64,000 bases of DNA from Gemmatimonadota bacterium (GTDB lineage: Bacteria; Gemmatimonadota; Gemmatimonadetes; Gemmatimonadales; Gemmatimonadaceae). Below the pieces are notes generated by a model. It saw nothing but the letters and a program-made list of their open reading frames with translations. It ran no database searches and had not been told where the DNA came from. Shown piece by piece: positions 37,118 through 45,292 of the stretch (the first letter of the stretch is position 1; every line of letters begins with the position of its first letter). The DNA lies in contig JADJAD010000019.1 of NCBI GenBank assembly GCA_016704465.1, forward strand, positions 124,001-188,000, written 5' to 3'. The translations under genes were made by a program, and so were the position numbers.

Positions 37118-38500
37118 TCAGGTGACCGCGCGGCGCTCGCTGAATCGCGGCTCGCGCCACTCGTCGGTCGTCATAACGGCGTGTAGCTCTTCCACCGCGC
37201 GCTGGATGTCGGCGAAGCGCAGGTAGAGGGGGGTCAACCCGAAGCGCATCACATCCGGGGCGCGGAAGTCGCCGATCACGTTCCGCGCGATCAACGCCTG
37301 CACGATTTCGTACGCGCGCGGGTGGCGGAACGAGACGTGGCTTCCGCGGGGCGCACCACGCGGTGGCCCGACGAGGGCGATGCCGAACTGCGCGCACCGC
37401 GCCTCCACCAGGTCGATGAACAGCTCGGCGAGCGCCCGCGACTTGCGGGCGACCGCTTCCATGTCGGCGCTCAGGTGCAGGTCCACACCCGACTCCAGCG
37501 CGGCGATGGCGAGGATGGACGGGGTCCCGCACCCAAAGCGCGCGATGCCGGGCGCCGCCTCGTAGCCGTCCACGAAGTCGAACGGCCGCGCATGCCCCAT
37601 CCACCCGCCAAGCGGTGATTGCAGCCCACCCTGATGGCGCTCGGCCACGAAGAGAAAGGCCGGGGCGCCGGGCCCGCCATTGAGGAACTTGTACCCGCAC
37701 CCCACGGCGAGGTCGGCGTTCGCGCCGTTGAGGTCCACCGGCAGCGCGCCCACGCTGTGGCTCAGGTCCCAGAGCACCAGTGCGCCGCGCGCCTGGGCCT
37801 GCGCCGTCACGGCCGCCATGTCGAAGACGTCGGCCGTCTTGTAGTGCACGTGGGTGAGCAGCACGAGCGCCGTGTCGTCGTCGATGGCTGCGGCAAGTTC
37901 GCCGCGCGGCACGAGTCGCAGTCGGTGCCCGGCGTCCATCGTCCGCAGTGCCGACTCGATCATGTACAGGTCGGTCGGGAAGTTGCCCGGCTCCGACAAC
38001 ACCGTGTGCCGACCCGGCCTGGCCTGGAGTGCGGCGACAATCAGCTTGTAGAGGTTCACCGAGACCGAGTCGGCAACGAGAACCTCGTGGGCGCCGGCCC
38101 CGATCAGTCGGGCGATCTTCGCCCCCACCCTGCGAGGCGCGTTGAACCAGTCGTGCGTGTTCCAGCTGCGAATCAGTCCCTCTCCCCACTCGTGCTCGAC
38201 CACCTCGGCGAGCCGTGCCGCCGTCGCCCTCGGAAGGGCGCCTAACGAATTGCCGTCCAGGTAGATGAGCGCCGGATCGAGGACGAACCGGGCACGAAAG
38301 TCGCGCAGCGGATCGGCGGCGTCGAGCGCTGCAGCGTCGAGCGCTGCGGCGTCGAGCGCTGCGGCGTCGAGCGCTGCAGCGTCGAGTGCTGCAGCGTCGA
38401 GCGTGCTCGCGTCGGGTGTGCTCGTGTCCGGCGCAATGGAGCCGTCAACAGGGCTGGCGGACGTGGTCGTGAGCTCCTCATCCGGCGGCGGGACGTTCAT
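37118..38500 (-). CDS. kynU: Kynureninase
   Basis: A 460-residue PLP enzyme cleaving kynurenine to anthranilate and alanine. Family blocks are YLDGNSLGALPR, WNTHDWFNAPRRVG, LVLLTHVHYKTADVFD, WDLSHSVGALPVDLNG with the PLP aspartate, GCGYKFLNGGPGAPAFLFV with the Schiff-base lysine, RFGCGTPSILAIAAL and SHVSFRHP. The first about 60 residues are a non-conserved extension containing five LDAAA pentapeptides coded by a 15-bp repeat. Its ATG overlaps the TGA of the upstream IDO-like gene (ATGA), so the two kynurenine-pathway genes are coupled. No arylformamidase gene is adjacent. Confidence 0.95.
   Translation of the reverse strand: MNVPPPDEELTTTSASPVDGSIAPDTSTPDASTLDAAALDAAALDAAALDAAALDAAALDAADPLRDFRARFVLDPALIYLDGNSLGALPRATAARLAEVVEHEWGEGLIRSWNTHDWFNAPRRVGAKIARLIGAGAHEVLVADSVSVNLYKLIVAALQARPGRHTVLSEPGNFPTDLYMIESALRTMDAGHRLRLVPRGELAAAIDDDTALVLLTHVHYKTADVFDMAAVTAQAQARGALVLWDLSHSVGALPVDLNGANADLAVGCGYKFLNGGPGAPAFLFVAERHQGGLQSPLGGWMGHARPFDFVDGYEAAPGIARFGCGTPSILAIAALESGVDLHLSADMEAVARKSRALAELFIDLVEARCAQFGIALVGPPRGAPRGSHVSFRHPRAYEIVQALIARNVIGDFRAPDVMRFGLTPLYLRFADIQRAVEELHAVMTTDEWREPRFSERRAVT
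38315..38404. repeat. 15-bp direct repeat, six copies, in kynU
   Basis: Six tandem copies of GCGGCGTCGAGCGCT and variants inside the 5' end of kynU, coding for LDAAA repeats on the minus strand. All copies keep the frame. Copy number could vary without breaking the enzyme. Confidence 0.85.
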
Positions 38501-39608
38501 AGCTTGGCGGCGGTCGTGGTTCCCTGGGCACCGCGTAGGAAGGTGTTGAGCGCGGTCCCCCCCGTCCCCTCATGCGCCGAGTTCTCCCCGGACGGGCGAA
38601 TGATGAAGTCGTGCGCCAGCTGCATGTGCGCGTCACGGAACCGCTCCATCTGCGCGAGCGACGCGTTGTAGGCGTCGCGAAGCGGCGCCGCTCCGGCGAT
38701 CGCCCGATCCCGTACCCGCGACGAGCGCTCGATGTCCTCGACAAACGCGCGGTGCAGGGGGGGCATGTAGTCTCGGACCGCCCGCAGGTACTTGCCGGCG
38801 GGGACGTCGGGGTGCGCCAGTCCGAGCAGCGCGTCAAAGACCTGCAGCAGCGAACTCTGGGCCGCGCTTCCGCCGAGGTACTTCTTCGGCTCCTCCGACA
38901 CGCCCTCGTACACCGCGCCCGGTGCGGGCCAACCCGTCACATACGGGCGCACTCGCAGGTAGTACGTCGCCGGGTTGCACCATTCCCGGATGCGGTGCAG
39001 CGCCTGCAGCACCGCGTCCATGCCGTTGGCGTACGCCTCCAACTCGCGAGCGAGTTCCCCATCCGACGCGTCGCGCGAGGAGCGGTCGGCCGCCGCAACA
39101 ATGGGCAGCAGGGGAGCGCCTGCCAACTCCACCCCCATCGAGGCGATGAAGAACCAGTCCTCGTCGACCCCTCCAAGGAAGTTCACCCGGTACGCGCGTT
39201 GTCGATCGACAGCGGCGCCGAGGGATCGAGGAGTTGCCAGTTGTTGAGCGTCATGGAGGCGTAGTGCGCAATCGGCGGCCGGCCGAGCGTTTCCGCGAGC
39301 GCACACAGTGGCACCGCGACGGCGGCCGGAATCCGCAGGTGCGGCTCCGCGCCTCCCCAAACCCAGCCGTTGACGAAGTGCGAGAGCAGCAGCATCCCCC
39401 GCTCGCGCTCTGCGGCGGTTTGGAGTGCGGCGGCGTCGAGCAGCGGCAGGCGTTCCAGCGCCCGTCGCAGCCGCCGCGACCTGATGAGCGCCGACATGTC
39501 CGGAACGATCGCCTCCCATGGCGCAAACGGCGCTGGGAGCTCGCGAAGTGGCGCGATGCCGGGAAGAAAGCCGTGGTTCGGATCGACCGCGTAGCGTTCG
39601 AGCGACAT
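38497..39608 (-). pseudogene. Indoleamine 2,3-dioxygenase-like haem protein, one-base frameshift
   Basis: An IDO-family enzyme that would open the indole ring of tryptophan to N-formylkynurenine. Family blocks are MTLNNWQLLDP, VNFLGGVDEDWFF, LRVRPYVTGWP, VYEGVSEEPKKYLGGSAAQSSLLQVFDALLGLAH (here in parts), YMPPLHRAFV and FRDAHMQLAHDFI, whose first His is the expected haem ligand. The frame breaks at 39191-39199 in a GCGCG run; one added base (or two removed) joins SIDNA to YRVNFLGG, giving about 370 residues. From the ATG at 39608, the stop overlaps the kynU ATG. The intact motifs on both sides suggest an assembly error or a very recent mutation. Confidence 0.82.
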
Positions 39609-39833
39609 GCGCGAGTCCTGTGCGACGCGGAGCGCCTTACGGGGAGGCCGGCGCCGGAGTTCTCCGGGCGCCCGGACGGGGACGAAGCAGGGGGAGGCGG
39701 TTGCGTACGGCAAGCATATCGCGACATCGCGGAACGTGTCATACGGTGTCTGTTCGGCCCGCGGAGTGACCGCGACGGCCGGTGGGGACGAGGCGTTCGT
39801 ACATATTTCCGCGGCCCTCACTTCGGAGCACAC

Positions 39834-40517
39834 ATGACCACCGCGTTCTCTCGCCGCCACCAGATGGCCGCGCTGCTCTTCAGCATCGTCTCGATCCTTC
39901 CTCTCGTGCACGCTGGCGCCCAGACGCCACCTCCCAGGGCGACCGTGGCCTCGGTTACGCCTTACGTGGGCTATATCGCCTTCGGCGATTTTGCCACCGG
40001 ACCGCTTGGGACCAGTGTCTCCAACGCGGGCGCGGCGCTGTTCGGCGCCACGTTGGGAATCGACATGTCGCCACGCGTCGGACTGGTAGGAAATATCGGC
40101 TTCGCCAACACCAAGCTGCGCGGCGACCTGCCGCTGCTCGGTGGCTACAGCTTCGGCGACAGCAAGGTCCTGCTGCTCGATGCCAATGTGCACCTGGCCC
40201 TCACCGTCCCCGTCGCGGTGCCGGCACCCGGATCGACCCAGATGCAGTTCGGGACGTTCGTCGAGGCCGGGGTGGGTGCGATTCGCTTCGACCAATCGGT
40301 GGGGCCCCTCAATACGGTCGCCACCAACTTCGCCTTCAATGTGGGCGCCGGTGCCGACATTGGCCTGACGCCCAGCCTCGACCTGCGCCTGTCGGTCAAG
40401 GACTACATCGGCAAGTTCGACTTCTCCGACGCCCTCGGCACCGCAATCGGTGGACGGATCAACAGCAAGGTCGCCAACAACTTCGCCTTCACGGCCGGGC
40501 TGAAGCTCTCGTTCTAG
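39834..40517 (+). CDS. Small outer-membrane beta-barrel protein (paralogue B)
   Basis: A 227-residue protein with a signal peptide (cleavage near HAGAQ, residue 29) and an eight-strand barrel pattern: TPYVGYIAFGDF, GNIGFANTKLRGDL, FVEAGVGAIRF, LRLSVKDYIGKFDF and a terminal FTAGLKLSF ending in Phe. It is homologous to the protein at 18399-19040 with the same block order, so the two are a dispersed paralogue pair. The ATG at 39834 precedes the leader; upstream is a 225 bp divergent region shared with the IDO gene, containing an A+T-richer TACATATTT about 25 bases before the ATG. Function unknown. Confidence 0.8.
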   Translation: MTTAFSRRHQMAALLFSIVSILPLVHAGAQTPPPRATVASVTPYVGYIAFGDFATGPLGTSVSNAGAALFGATLGIDMSPRVGLVGNIGFANTKLRGDLPLLGGYSFGDSKVLLLDANVHLALTVPVAVPAPGSTQMQFGTFVEAGVGAIRFDQSVGPLNTVATNFAFNVGAGADIGLTPSLDLRLSVKDYIGKFDFSDALGTAIGGRINSKVANNFAFTAGLKLSF

Positions 40518-40522
40518 GCGAG

Positions 40523-40534
40523 GGATTCGAATCC
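40523..40534. promoter_or_regulatory. 12-bp perfect palindrome between two genes
   Basis: GGATTCGAATCC between the barrel gene stop and the amidohydrolase start. It could be an operator or part of a terminator; it resembles a tRNA T-arm but no tRNA body surrounds it. Confidence 0.25.
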
Positions 40535-40563
40535 GGCGTGTCTCACCCTCGGCCCCACGTCGC

Positions 40564-41883
40564 GTGATCCTCACCACACTCGCATTGCAGGTCGTCGTCA
40601 TCATGCATGCGACGATCATCGATCCGGACTCGCCGACTGTTCGTGCCGACCAGGCCGTCGTGGTGCGAGGGAGCCGCATCGAGCGCGTGGGCCCGTCGGC
40701 GACCGTTCGTCCGCCCGACGGCGCGCGCGTGATCGATGCGACGGGCAAGTACCTGATCCCGGGCATGTGGGACATGCACGTGCACGTCGATGTCACGGGG
40801 GGGCGCCCGCTGTTGGGGCTCTTCGTCGCGGCGGGGGTGACCGGCGTGCGCGACATGAACGGCGACCTGGCACGATTGCGTGGCTGGCAGCGCGAGATCG
40901 TCGCCGGAACGCTAGCAGGACCACGAATGGTTGTGTCGGGTCCGTACATCACCGGGCGCGCCTCGCCGCTTCCACACCTGCTGGCGCTGACGCCTGCAGA
41001 GGGGGAACGCGCCGTTGACTCGCTCGCGCGCATCGGCGTGGACTTCATCAAGGTCCACAACCGACTGTCGCCCGAGACGAGTGCGGCGATCGGGCGTGCC
41101 GCAGCGCGCCACGGCATGGTGGTCGCCGGGCATGTCTCGCTCCCCCTCTCGCCACTCGACGCCGCGCGCAGCGGGGTGCGAAGCGAGGAGCACCTGTACG
41201 CTTTCCCCAATTGGTGCTCGCCCGCTGACTCCGCCGTCATCGCCGGCGCCACCGAGCTGCAGCAGTACGTCATGGGGCGTTGCACGTCGGAGCCGCAGGC
41301 GGCGATGTATGTGGCGTTGGCGCGCGAACAAACGTGGATCACCCCAACGCTCGGTGTGCAGCAGGGCCTCGCAGAGCTGCGCGTCCCCATTGTGCGCGGC
41401 GACAGCACGGCGCAGTACTACAGCGACGCGCTCCTGGAGCGACTTGCCGAGGAGTTCGAGCTCCCTCCCGCACCCCCTGCGGCCGCGGTGGCCGCCGGCC
41501 AGCGACTCTTCGAGCGGCGCCTTGCACTGGTCGGCGCCCTGCATCGGGCAGGTGTTCGGTTGCTCGGCGGGACCGATTCTCCGCTCACGGTCGGCGGGCC
41601 TGGCGCCTCGCTCGTTGGCGAACTCGAGTGGCTCGTGCGGGCCGGGCTCACCCCGCGTGAGGCGCTGCGTACGGTCACGACCGAGCCCGCGCGCTACTTC
41701 GCTGCGGACTCGCTCGGTTCGGTGTCCGCCGGGCGCGTCGCCGATCTCGTGTTGCTCGACGCGGACCCGCTCGAGGATGTCGCCAACGTGCGCCGCATCG
41801 CGCTGGTGATGAGCAATGGGCGCCTCTTCGAGGCACGGGATCTCGAGCGACTGCGCGTGGATGCGCGCCGCGCGGCGCGGTAA
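40564..41883 (+). CDS. Imidazolonepropionase-like amidohydrolase
   Basis: A 439-residue metal-dependent hydrolase of the amidohydrolase superfamily. Metal motifs are MWDMHVHVD (HxH), VDFIKVHNR (the lysine at the position usually carbamylated), VAGHVSLP (His), SEEHLY (His) and GGTDSP (Asp). These members cleave cyclic amides or peptides; substrate cannot be told. The start is a GTG at 40564; the first about 15 residues are hydrophobic but not a good signal peptide, so it is probably cytoplasmic. A 15-bp repeat begins at its last codon and the polyprenyl synthase follows. Confidence 0.85.
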   Translation: MILTTLALQVVVIMHATIIDPDSPTVRADQAVVVRGSRIERVGPSATVRPPDGARVIDATGKYLIPGMWDMHVHVDVTGGRPLLGLFVAAGVTGVRDMNGDLARLRGWQREIVAGTLAGPRMVVSGPYITGRASPLPHLLALTPAEGERAVDSLARIGVDFIKVHNRLSPETSAAIGRAAARHGMVVAGHVSLPLSPLDAARSGVRSEEHLYAFPNWCSPADSAVIAGATELQQYVMGRCTSEPQAAMYVALAREQTWITPTLGVQQGLAELRVPIVRGDSTAQYYSDALLERLAEEFELPPAPPAAAVAAGQRLFERRLALVGALHRAGVRLLGGTDSPLTVGGPGASLVGELEWLVRAGLTPREALRTVTTEPARYFAADSLGSVSAGRVADLVLLDADPLEDVANVRRIALVMSNGRLFEARDLERLRVDARRAAR

Positions 41884-41942
41884 GCATGAGCGCGGTAAGC
41901 ATGAGCGCGGTGCGCATGAGCGCGGTGCGCATGAGCGCGGTG
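41883..41942. repeat. 15-bp direct repeat, four copies
   Basis: Four tandem copies of AGCATGAGCGCGGTG-type units starting at the amidohydrolase stop codon. In the reverse frame it reads as an ALMRT pentapeptide repeat, with no gene to support it. Confidence 0.8.
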
Positions 41943-42092
41943 CGCAGGGGCGCAGAGAGAGGGGGCGCCTGAGGATGGGCGCGTGAGGAAGCTCACGCGC
42001 GCGCAGCGGAGGCGGTGACGCTCGCCGGGGCGGAGGCGATTGTTCGGCATTCGTGCGCTAGGCTACAGACAGCGTGCTCGGCGCACTCACAC

Positions 42093-42122
42093 TTGACAGC
42101 TTACGGTCTCGTGCGAGAATAT
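42093..42122 (+). promoter_or_regulatory. Sigma-70-type promoter for the polyprenyl synthase operon
   Basis: A perfect TTGACA (-35) followed after 17-18 bases by GAATAT (-10), the best promoter match in the window. Its expected start point near 42130 lies downstream of the first possible start codon of the polyprenyl synthase (GTG 42074), which favours the GTG at 42158. Confidence 0.55.
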
Positions 42123-42157
42123 GGCGTGAACGATCCGAGCGTCGGGAGCTTGCCGCT

Positions 42158-43204
42158 GTGTCTGCTGTCGCTGCCGCACCCACACCCGCCTTCGTTGGCG
42201 ATCTCCTGACCTATCGCGACGCCGTCATTGGCGAGATGCGCGCGATCATCGCGGAGAAGGGGTTCGACGACGTGCTGTCGCAGCGACTCGCAGACTATCC
42301 ACTGCGTGCCGGCAAGGGGCTGCGGCCCGCGCTCTGTCTCGCGACGTGCCAGGCGTACGGCGGCGGAGCACCACACGCGCTCCCCACCGCGGTTGCACTC
42401 GAGCTCTTCCACAACGCCTTCCTCGTGCACGACGACGTCGAGGACGAATCGCTGCACCGGCGCGGGGCCCCCACCATGCACCAGGACTGGGGGATCGCGA
42501 TTGCCGTCAATGTCGGCGACGCCCTGAACGTCCTCGCCATGACGCCGCTGTTGCGCAACCTCGAGGTGGTGGGACTCGAGAAGACGCTGCGCATCTTCCG
42601 CGAGATCGAGCAGATGGCGCGTGAGTCGGTCGAGGGGCAGGCGATGGAGCTCGAGTGGGTGCGTGCGAATACGTGGGAGTTGCGCGACGCGCACTACTTC
42701 CGGATGACGTCAAAGAAGACGTGCTGGTATACCACCATCGCACCCTGCCGGCTGGGGGCGCTGGTCGGTGGTCCGCTCGAGGTCGACCTCGAGCCCTGGA
42801 TCCACTTCGGGTACCAGCTCGGCGTCGCATTCCAGATCCAGGACGATCTCCTCAACCTCGTGGGCGAGGAGGAGCGTTACGGCAAGGAGACGGCCGGTGA
42901 TATCTGGGAGGGCAAGCGCACCCTGATGCTGATCCAGCTGCTGCAACGCGCCCGCGGTCGGGAGCGGCAGCGCGTGCTGCGCATCATGGGGACGCCGCGC
43001 GCCCGCAAGACACAGCAGGATGTCGACTTCGTGCTCGCCGCGATGGAACGCCACGGCGCGCTCGACCACGCGCGCACGATCTCGCGCGACTTCGCCCGCG
43101 AGGCACGCACCGCGCTCGCCTCGATCACCGCCACGCTCCCCGCATCATCGCACCTGGACTTCCTGGAGTCGATGATCGACTACGTCATCCACCGCGACCT
43201 GTAG
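42158..43204 (+). CDS. Polyprenyl (isoprenoid) diphosphate synthase
   Basis: A 348-residue trans-isoprenyl diphosphate synthase that condenses isopentenyl diphosphate onto allylic diphosphates, using Mg2+. It has the allylic motif DDVED (in FLVHDDVEDESLHRRG), GKGLRPALC, GQAMELEW, and the second Asp-rich motif QIQDDLLNLVGEEERYGKE with GKRTLMLI. FHN and AF five and four residues before the first motif give a clue to chain length but do not fix it. The GTG at 42158 has GGGAG nine bases upstream and fits the promoter at 42093; GTG 42074 would add 28 residues. Seven uncharacterised genes follow on the same strand. Confidence 0.88.
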   Translation: MSAVAAAPTPAFVGDLLTYRDAVIGEMRAIIAEKGFDDVLSQRLADYPLRAGKGLRPALCLATCQAYGGGAPHALPTAVALELFHNAFLVHDDVEDESLHRRGAPTMHQDWGIAIAVNVGDALNVLAMTPLLRNLEVVGLEKTLRIFREIEQMARESVEGQAMELEWVRANTWELRDAHYFRMTSKKTCWYTTIAPCRLGALVGGPLEVDLEPWIHFGYQLGVAFQIQDDLLNLVGEEERYGKETAGDIWEGKRTLMLIQLLQRARGRERQRVLRIMGTPRARKTQQDVDFVLAAMERHGALDHARTISRDFAREARTALASITATLPASSHLDFLESMIDYVIHRDL

Positions 43205-43205
43205 T

Positions 43206-43260
43206 CCCAGCGTTCGCACAACACCCCGCCCCAGCGTTCGCACAACACCCCGCCCCAGCG
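43206..43260. repeat. 24-bp direct repeat, two copies plus partial
   Basis: Two exact 24-bp units starting CCCAGCGTTCGCACAACACC, then seven bases of a third, immediately after the polyprenyl synthase stop codon and before the first small gene of the cluster. Confidence 0.8.
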
Positions 43261-43315
43261 CCGAGCCCATCGTCCTCCACGTCCGCATCGCCAGCCCCGA
43301 TACCCGGAGACCGTC

Positions 43316-43702
43316 ATGAGCAGCCCCGACATTCCCAGCGAATACACCACCCACATGGACCTCGCGCTCAGCGGGGGCGTGGACATGGGGCTCGATGACA
43401 TCCGGATCAATGCCATCGCACCCATCACACTCAACAGCACGAGCGCGCTCAACAGTACCAGCACGCTCACCTCGACCAGTTCCCTGACCACGACCAACGC
43501 GCTGTCGTTGAGCGTGGAGCGCCTGCCGCGCATCGCCCTCGACGTCACCATGGCCATGCGGCCAACGCGCATCTCCTTCCCGATCAACATGAAGTTCGGC
43601 GTGAAGAGCATGGGGATGGAGCTGTTCTGTTTCCATGTGTGCGGCGAGAGCATGGTGATCGTCGAGGATTACGTCGCGCGCCCCGCCGAGCTCTGTCCCT
43701 GA
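43316..43702 (+). CDS. Uncharacterised 128-residue protein, first gene of the cluster
   Basis: No signal peptide and no recognised family. The sequence begins polar, then has a Thr/Ser/Asn-rich segment (residues 40-62, with NSTSxLTST-type repetition) between IRINAIAPI and LSVERLPRIALDVTMAM, suggesting beta strands flanking a low-complexity linker. It ends with a Cys-containing FCFHVCGESM block. CGGAGA lies eight bases before the ATG. It is 111 bp after the polyprenyl synthase with a 24-bp repeat between them, and 78 bp before the next gene. Probably a cytoplasmic protein of the same pathway as its neighbours (inference from position only). Confidence 0.55.
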   Translation: MSSPDIPSEYTTHMDLALSGGVDMGLDDIRINAIAPITLNSTSALNSTSTLTSTSSLTTTNALSLSVERLPRIALDVTMAMRPTRISFPINMKFGVKSMGMELFCFHVCGESMVIVEDYVARPAELCP

Positions 43703-43718
43703 CCACCGACCAACACCG

Positions 43719-43766
43719 AACGTTCGAACAAACGTTCGAACAAACGTTCGAACAAACGTTCGTACG
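43719..43766. repeat. 12-bp direct repeat, four copies, inside the cluster
   Basis: Four tandem copies of AACGTTCGAACA (last one diverged) in the 78 bp between the first and second cluster genes. Each copy contains the palindromes AACGTT and TTCGAA. Together they could form several hairpins or bind a regulator on one face of the helix. AGGAGG follows at the ribosome-binding site of the next gene. Confidence 0.85.
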
Positions 43767-43780
43767 CAGGAGGCGCACCC

Positions 43781-44569
43781 ATGCAGAGATACTCGACCCC
43801 GCCAGGCGAGGGGTGGCACCCGGACCGCGATACCGTGGTCCTGCGCGGCATGCCCCCGGTGCTGTGGGGCGACGTGACGCTCGTGAACGACAGCGATGAG
43901 AAGGTCAAGGTGCGGCAGCTCGACGTGACGGCCGGCAAGGGGATGAAGGGGCGCCTGGCCCCGGGCGGGCTGCGCATCGGCGCTCGCCTTGCCCCGCGCG
44001 ATACGGCGCGCGCGCGCGCGTCCATGCGAGTCGATCCGCACACCCCGCCCGGACGTTACGCGATGGACGCCGAGGGATTCGCCGCGGGGGGCGTGGTCCT
44101 CGAGGTCCTGGAGCGCGTGTCCACGCTCCTCACGCCTGCACGTCTCGACCTGCGCGGCGCCCCGGGCGAGGTGCTCACCGCCGATGTCGCCGTCACCAAT
44201 CGCGGCAACGTCCCGTTGGAGGTGCCGCGCGCCGCGCTCGTCCATCTCGAGGAGCGTTACTGGATGGGACGTTCGCTGACCTACGTGCTGCGCGACGTCG
44301 CGCGCGACACCGGGGCGGCGGCGTATCTCGACAGGCTGCTCGCCGAGCTCAAGGACTCGGACATCCGTCCGATGCGGGTGGAAGTGGCGGCCAAGGAGGG
44401 TGAGTTGGCGCCGGGGGACAGCCTCGCGGCGCGCCTCACATTGCACCTGCCGGAAGAGCTCCGGAAGGGGCGCGAGTACGTCCGGTCGATCACGTTCATG
44501 CACGCCCGCCTGTTCGTTGCGGTCGCCTGCGACGGCAGTGCGTCGTCCACCAAGCGGAGGGCCCGATGA
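43781..44569 (+). CDS. Two-domain Ig-like cytoplasmic protein (cluster gene 2)
   Basis: A 262-residue protein without signal peptide or membrane segment. Two beta-sandwich segments resemble NEW3/COG1470-type Ig-like domains: one near VLWGDVTLVNDSDEKVKVRQLDV (in parts) and one from GEVLTADVAVTNRGNVPLEV. They are linked by a helix-rich region (RDVARDTGAAAYLDRLLAELKDSD) and closed by another strand set ending SLAARLTLHLPEELRKGREYV. Similar Ig-like elements recur in the next two proteins. AGGAGG precedes the ATG, and its TGA overlaps the next ATG (ATGA). Function unknown. Confidence 0.6.
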   Translation: MQRYSTPPGEGWHPDRDTVVLRGMPPVLWGDVTLVNDSDEKVKVRQLDVTAGKGMKGRLAPGGLRIGARLAPRDTARARASMRVDPHTPPGRYAMDAEGFAAGGVVLEVLERVSTLLTPARLDLRGAPGEVLTADVAVTNRGNVPLEVPRAALVHLEERYWMGRSLTYVLRDVARDTGAAAYLDRLLAELKDSDIRPMRVEVAAKEGELAPGDSLAARLTLHLPEELRKGREYVRSITFMHARLFVAVACDGSASSTKRRAR

Positions 44570-45267
44570 GCCGAGTATCGATGAAGTCCATGCAGTCCGG
44601 CGGGACGGCCGCCGCCGACCTGCTGAGCGTCGCTCCGCGCCTGCTGGTCCTGTCGATGGAAAGCGCGCAGGACTTTGTCTCGCGTGCCACCTCGACGCTG
44701 CCGGCCATGCCCGGCATCGACGCCGTGCGGCGCTCCGTCGTGGGGAGTGACGATTGCGGCTGCGACATTCCCGAGACGGACTGCCCGCCGCGCTGCGTCT
44801 GCGAGTTCCACTGGGAGGGGAGCCCGGGCGAGTGGTTTCACGCCACGATTCGTGTGCGCAATACGAGTCGGGTCGCGCGACAGTTCTCGGTGGTCTCGAC
44901 CGACCTCGGCGGCGTGGCCGCCGGGAAGCTGACGGTCGCCCCGGCGCGGTTGCAGCTCCCGGGGGGCGCGGCGGCCAACGTCGCGGTCAGCTATCACGTG
45001 CCCGCCGGCACCGCGGCGGGGAGCGCGACCGCCGAGCTGCTCGTGACCGGCGCCTACGAACAGTGCGTCACGGTGCGGCTCACCGTGCAGCCGCAGTCGA
45101 CGATCACCTGCGAGGTGGCGCAAGGCGATCCTCCCCGGCGCGTGCGCACCATGCACTGGTACCGGCACTGGCAGTGCGAGGAACCGTGCGAGCCGCCGCG
45201 CCCCTCGACCGTACCCGTCCCCGGGACGCCGTCCACCAGCGTGCGACCCGCGCAACCGACCGGCTGA
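44566..45267 (+). CDS. Cys-rich Ig-like cytoplasmic protein (cluster gene 3)
   Basis: A 233-residue protein with no leader. The N-terminal 60 residues are helical (SVAPRLLVLSMESAQDFVSRATS). Then comes a cysteine-rich segment (CGCDIPETDCPPRCVCEFHW, residues 62-81, six cysteines) and one Ig-like domain (FHATIRVRNTSRVARQFSVV to CVTVRLTVQPQ). A second CEEPCEPP segment lies near the end, which is Pro/Thr-rich. The spacing could bind metal or form disulfides. Translation is coupled to the preceding gene (ATGA). No family name can be given. Confidence 0.58.
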   Translation: MSRVSMKSMQSGGTAAADLLSVAPRLLVLSMESAQDFVSRATSTLPAMPGIDAVRRSVVGSDDCGCDIPETDCPPRCVCEFHWEGSPGEWFHATIRVRNTSRVARQFSVVSTDLGGVAAGKLTVAPARLQLPGGAAANVAVSYHVPAGTAAGSATAELLVTGAYEQCVTVRLTVQPQSTITCEVAQGDPPRRVRTMHWYRHWQCEEPCEPPRPSTVPVPGTPSTSVRPAQPTG

Positions 45268-45292
45268 GCCTTCACGCCACGGACGAGCGACC

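Noticed and set aside
40523..40534. A tRNA T-arm-like GGATTCGAATCC
   Set aside because: No acceptor stem, D-arm or anticodon arm surrounds it. It is a 12-bp palindrome only.
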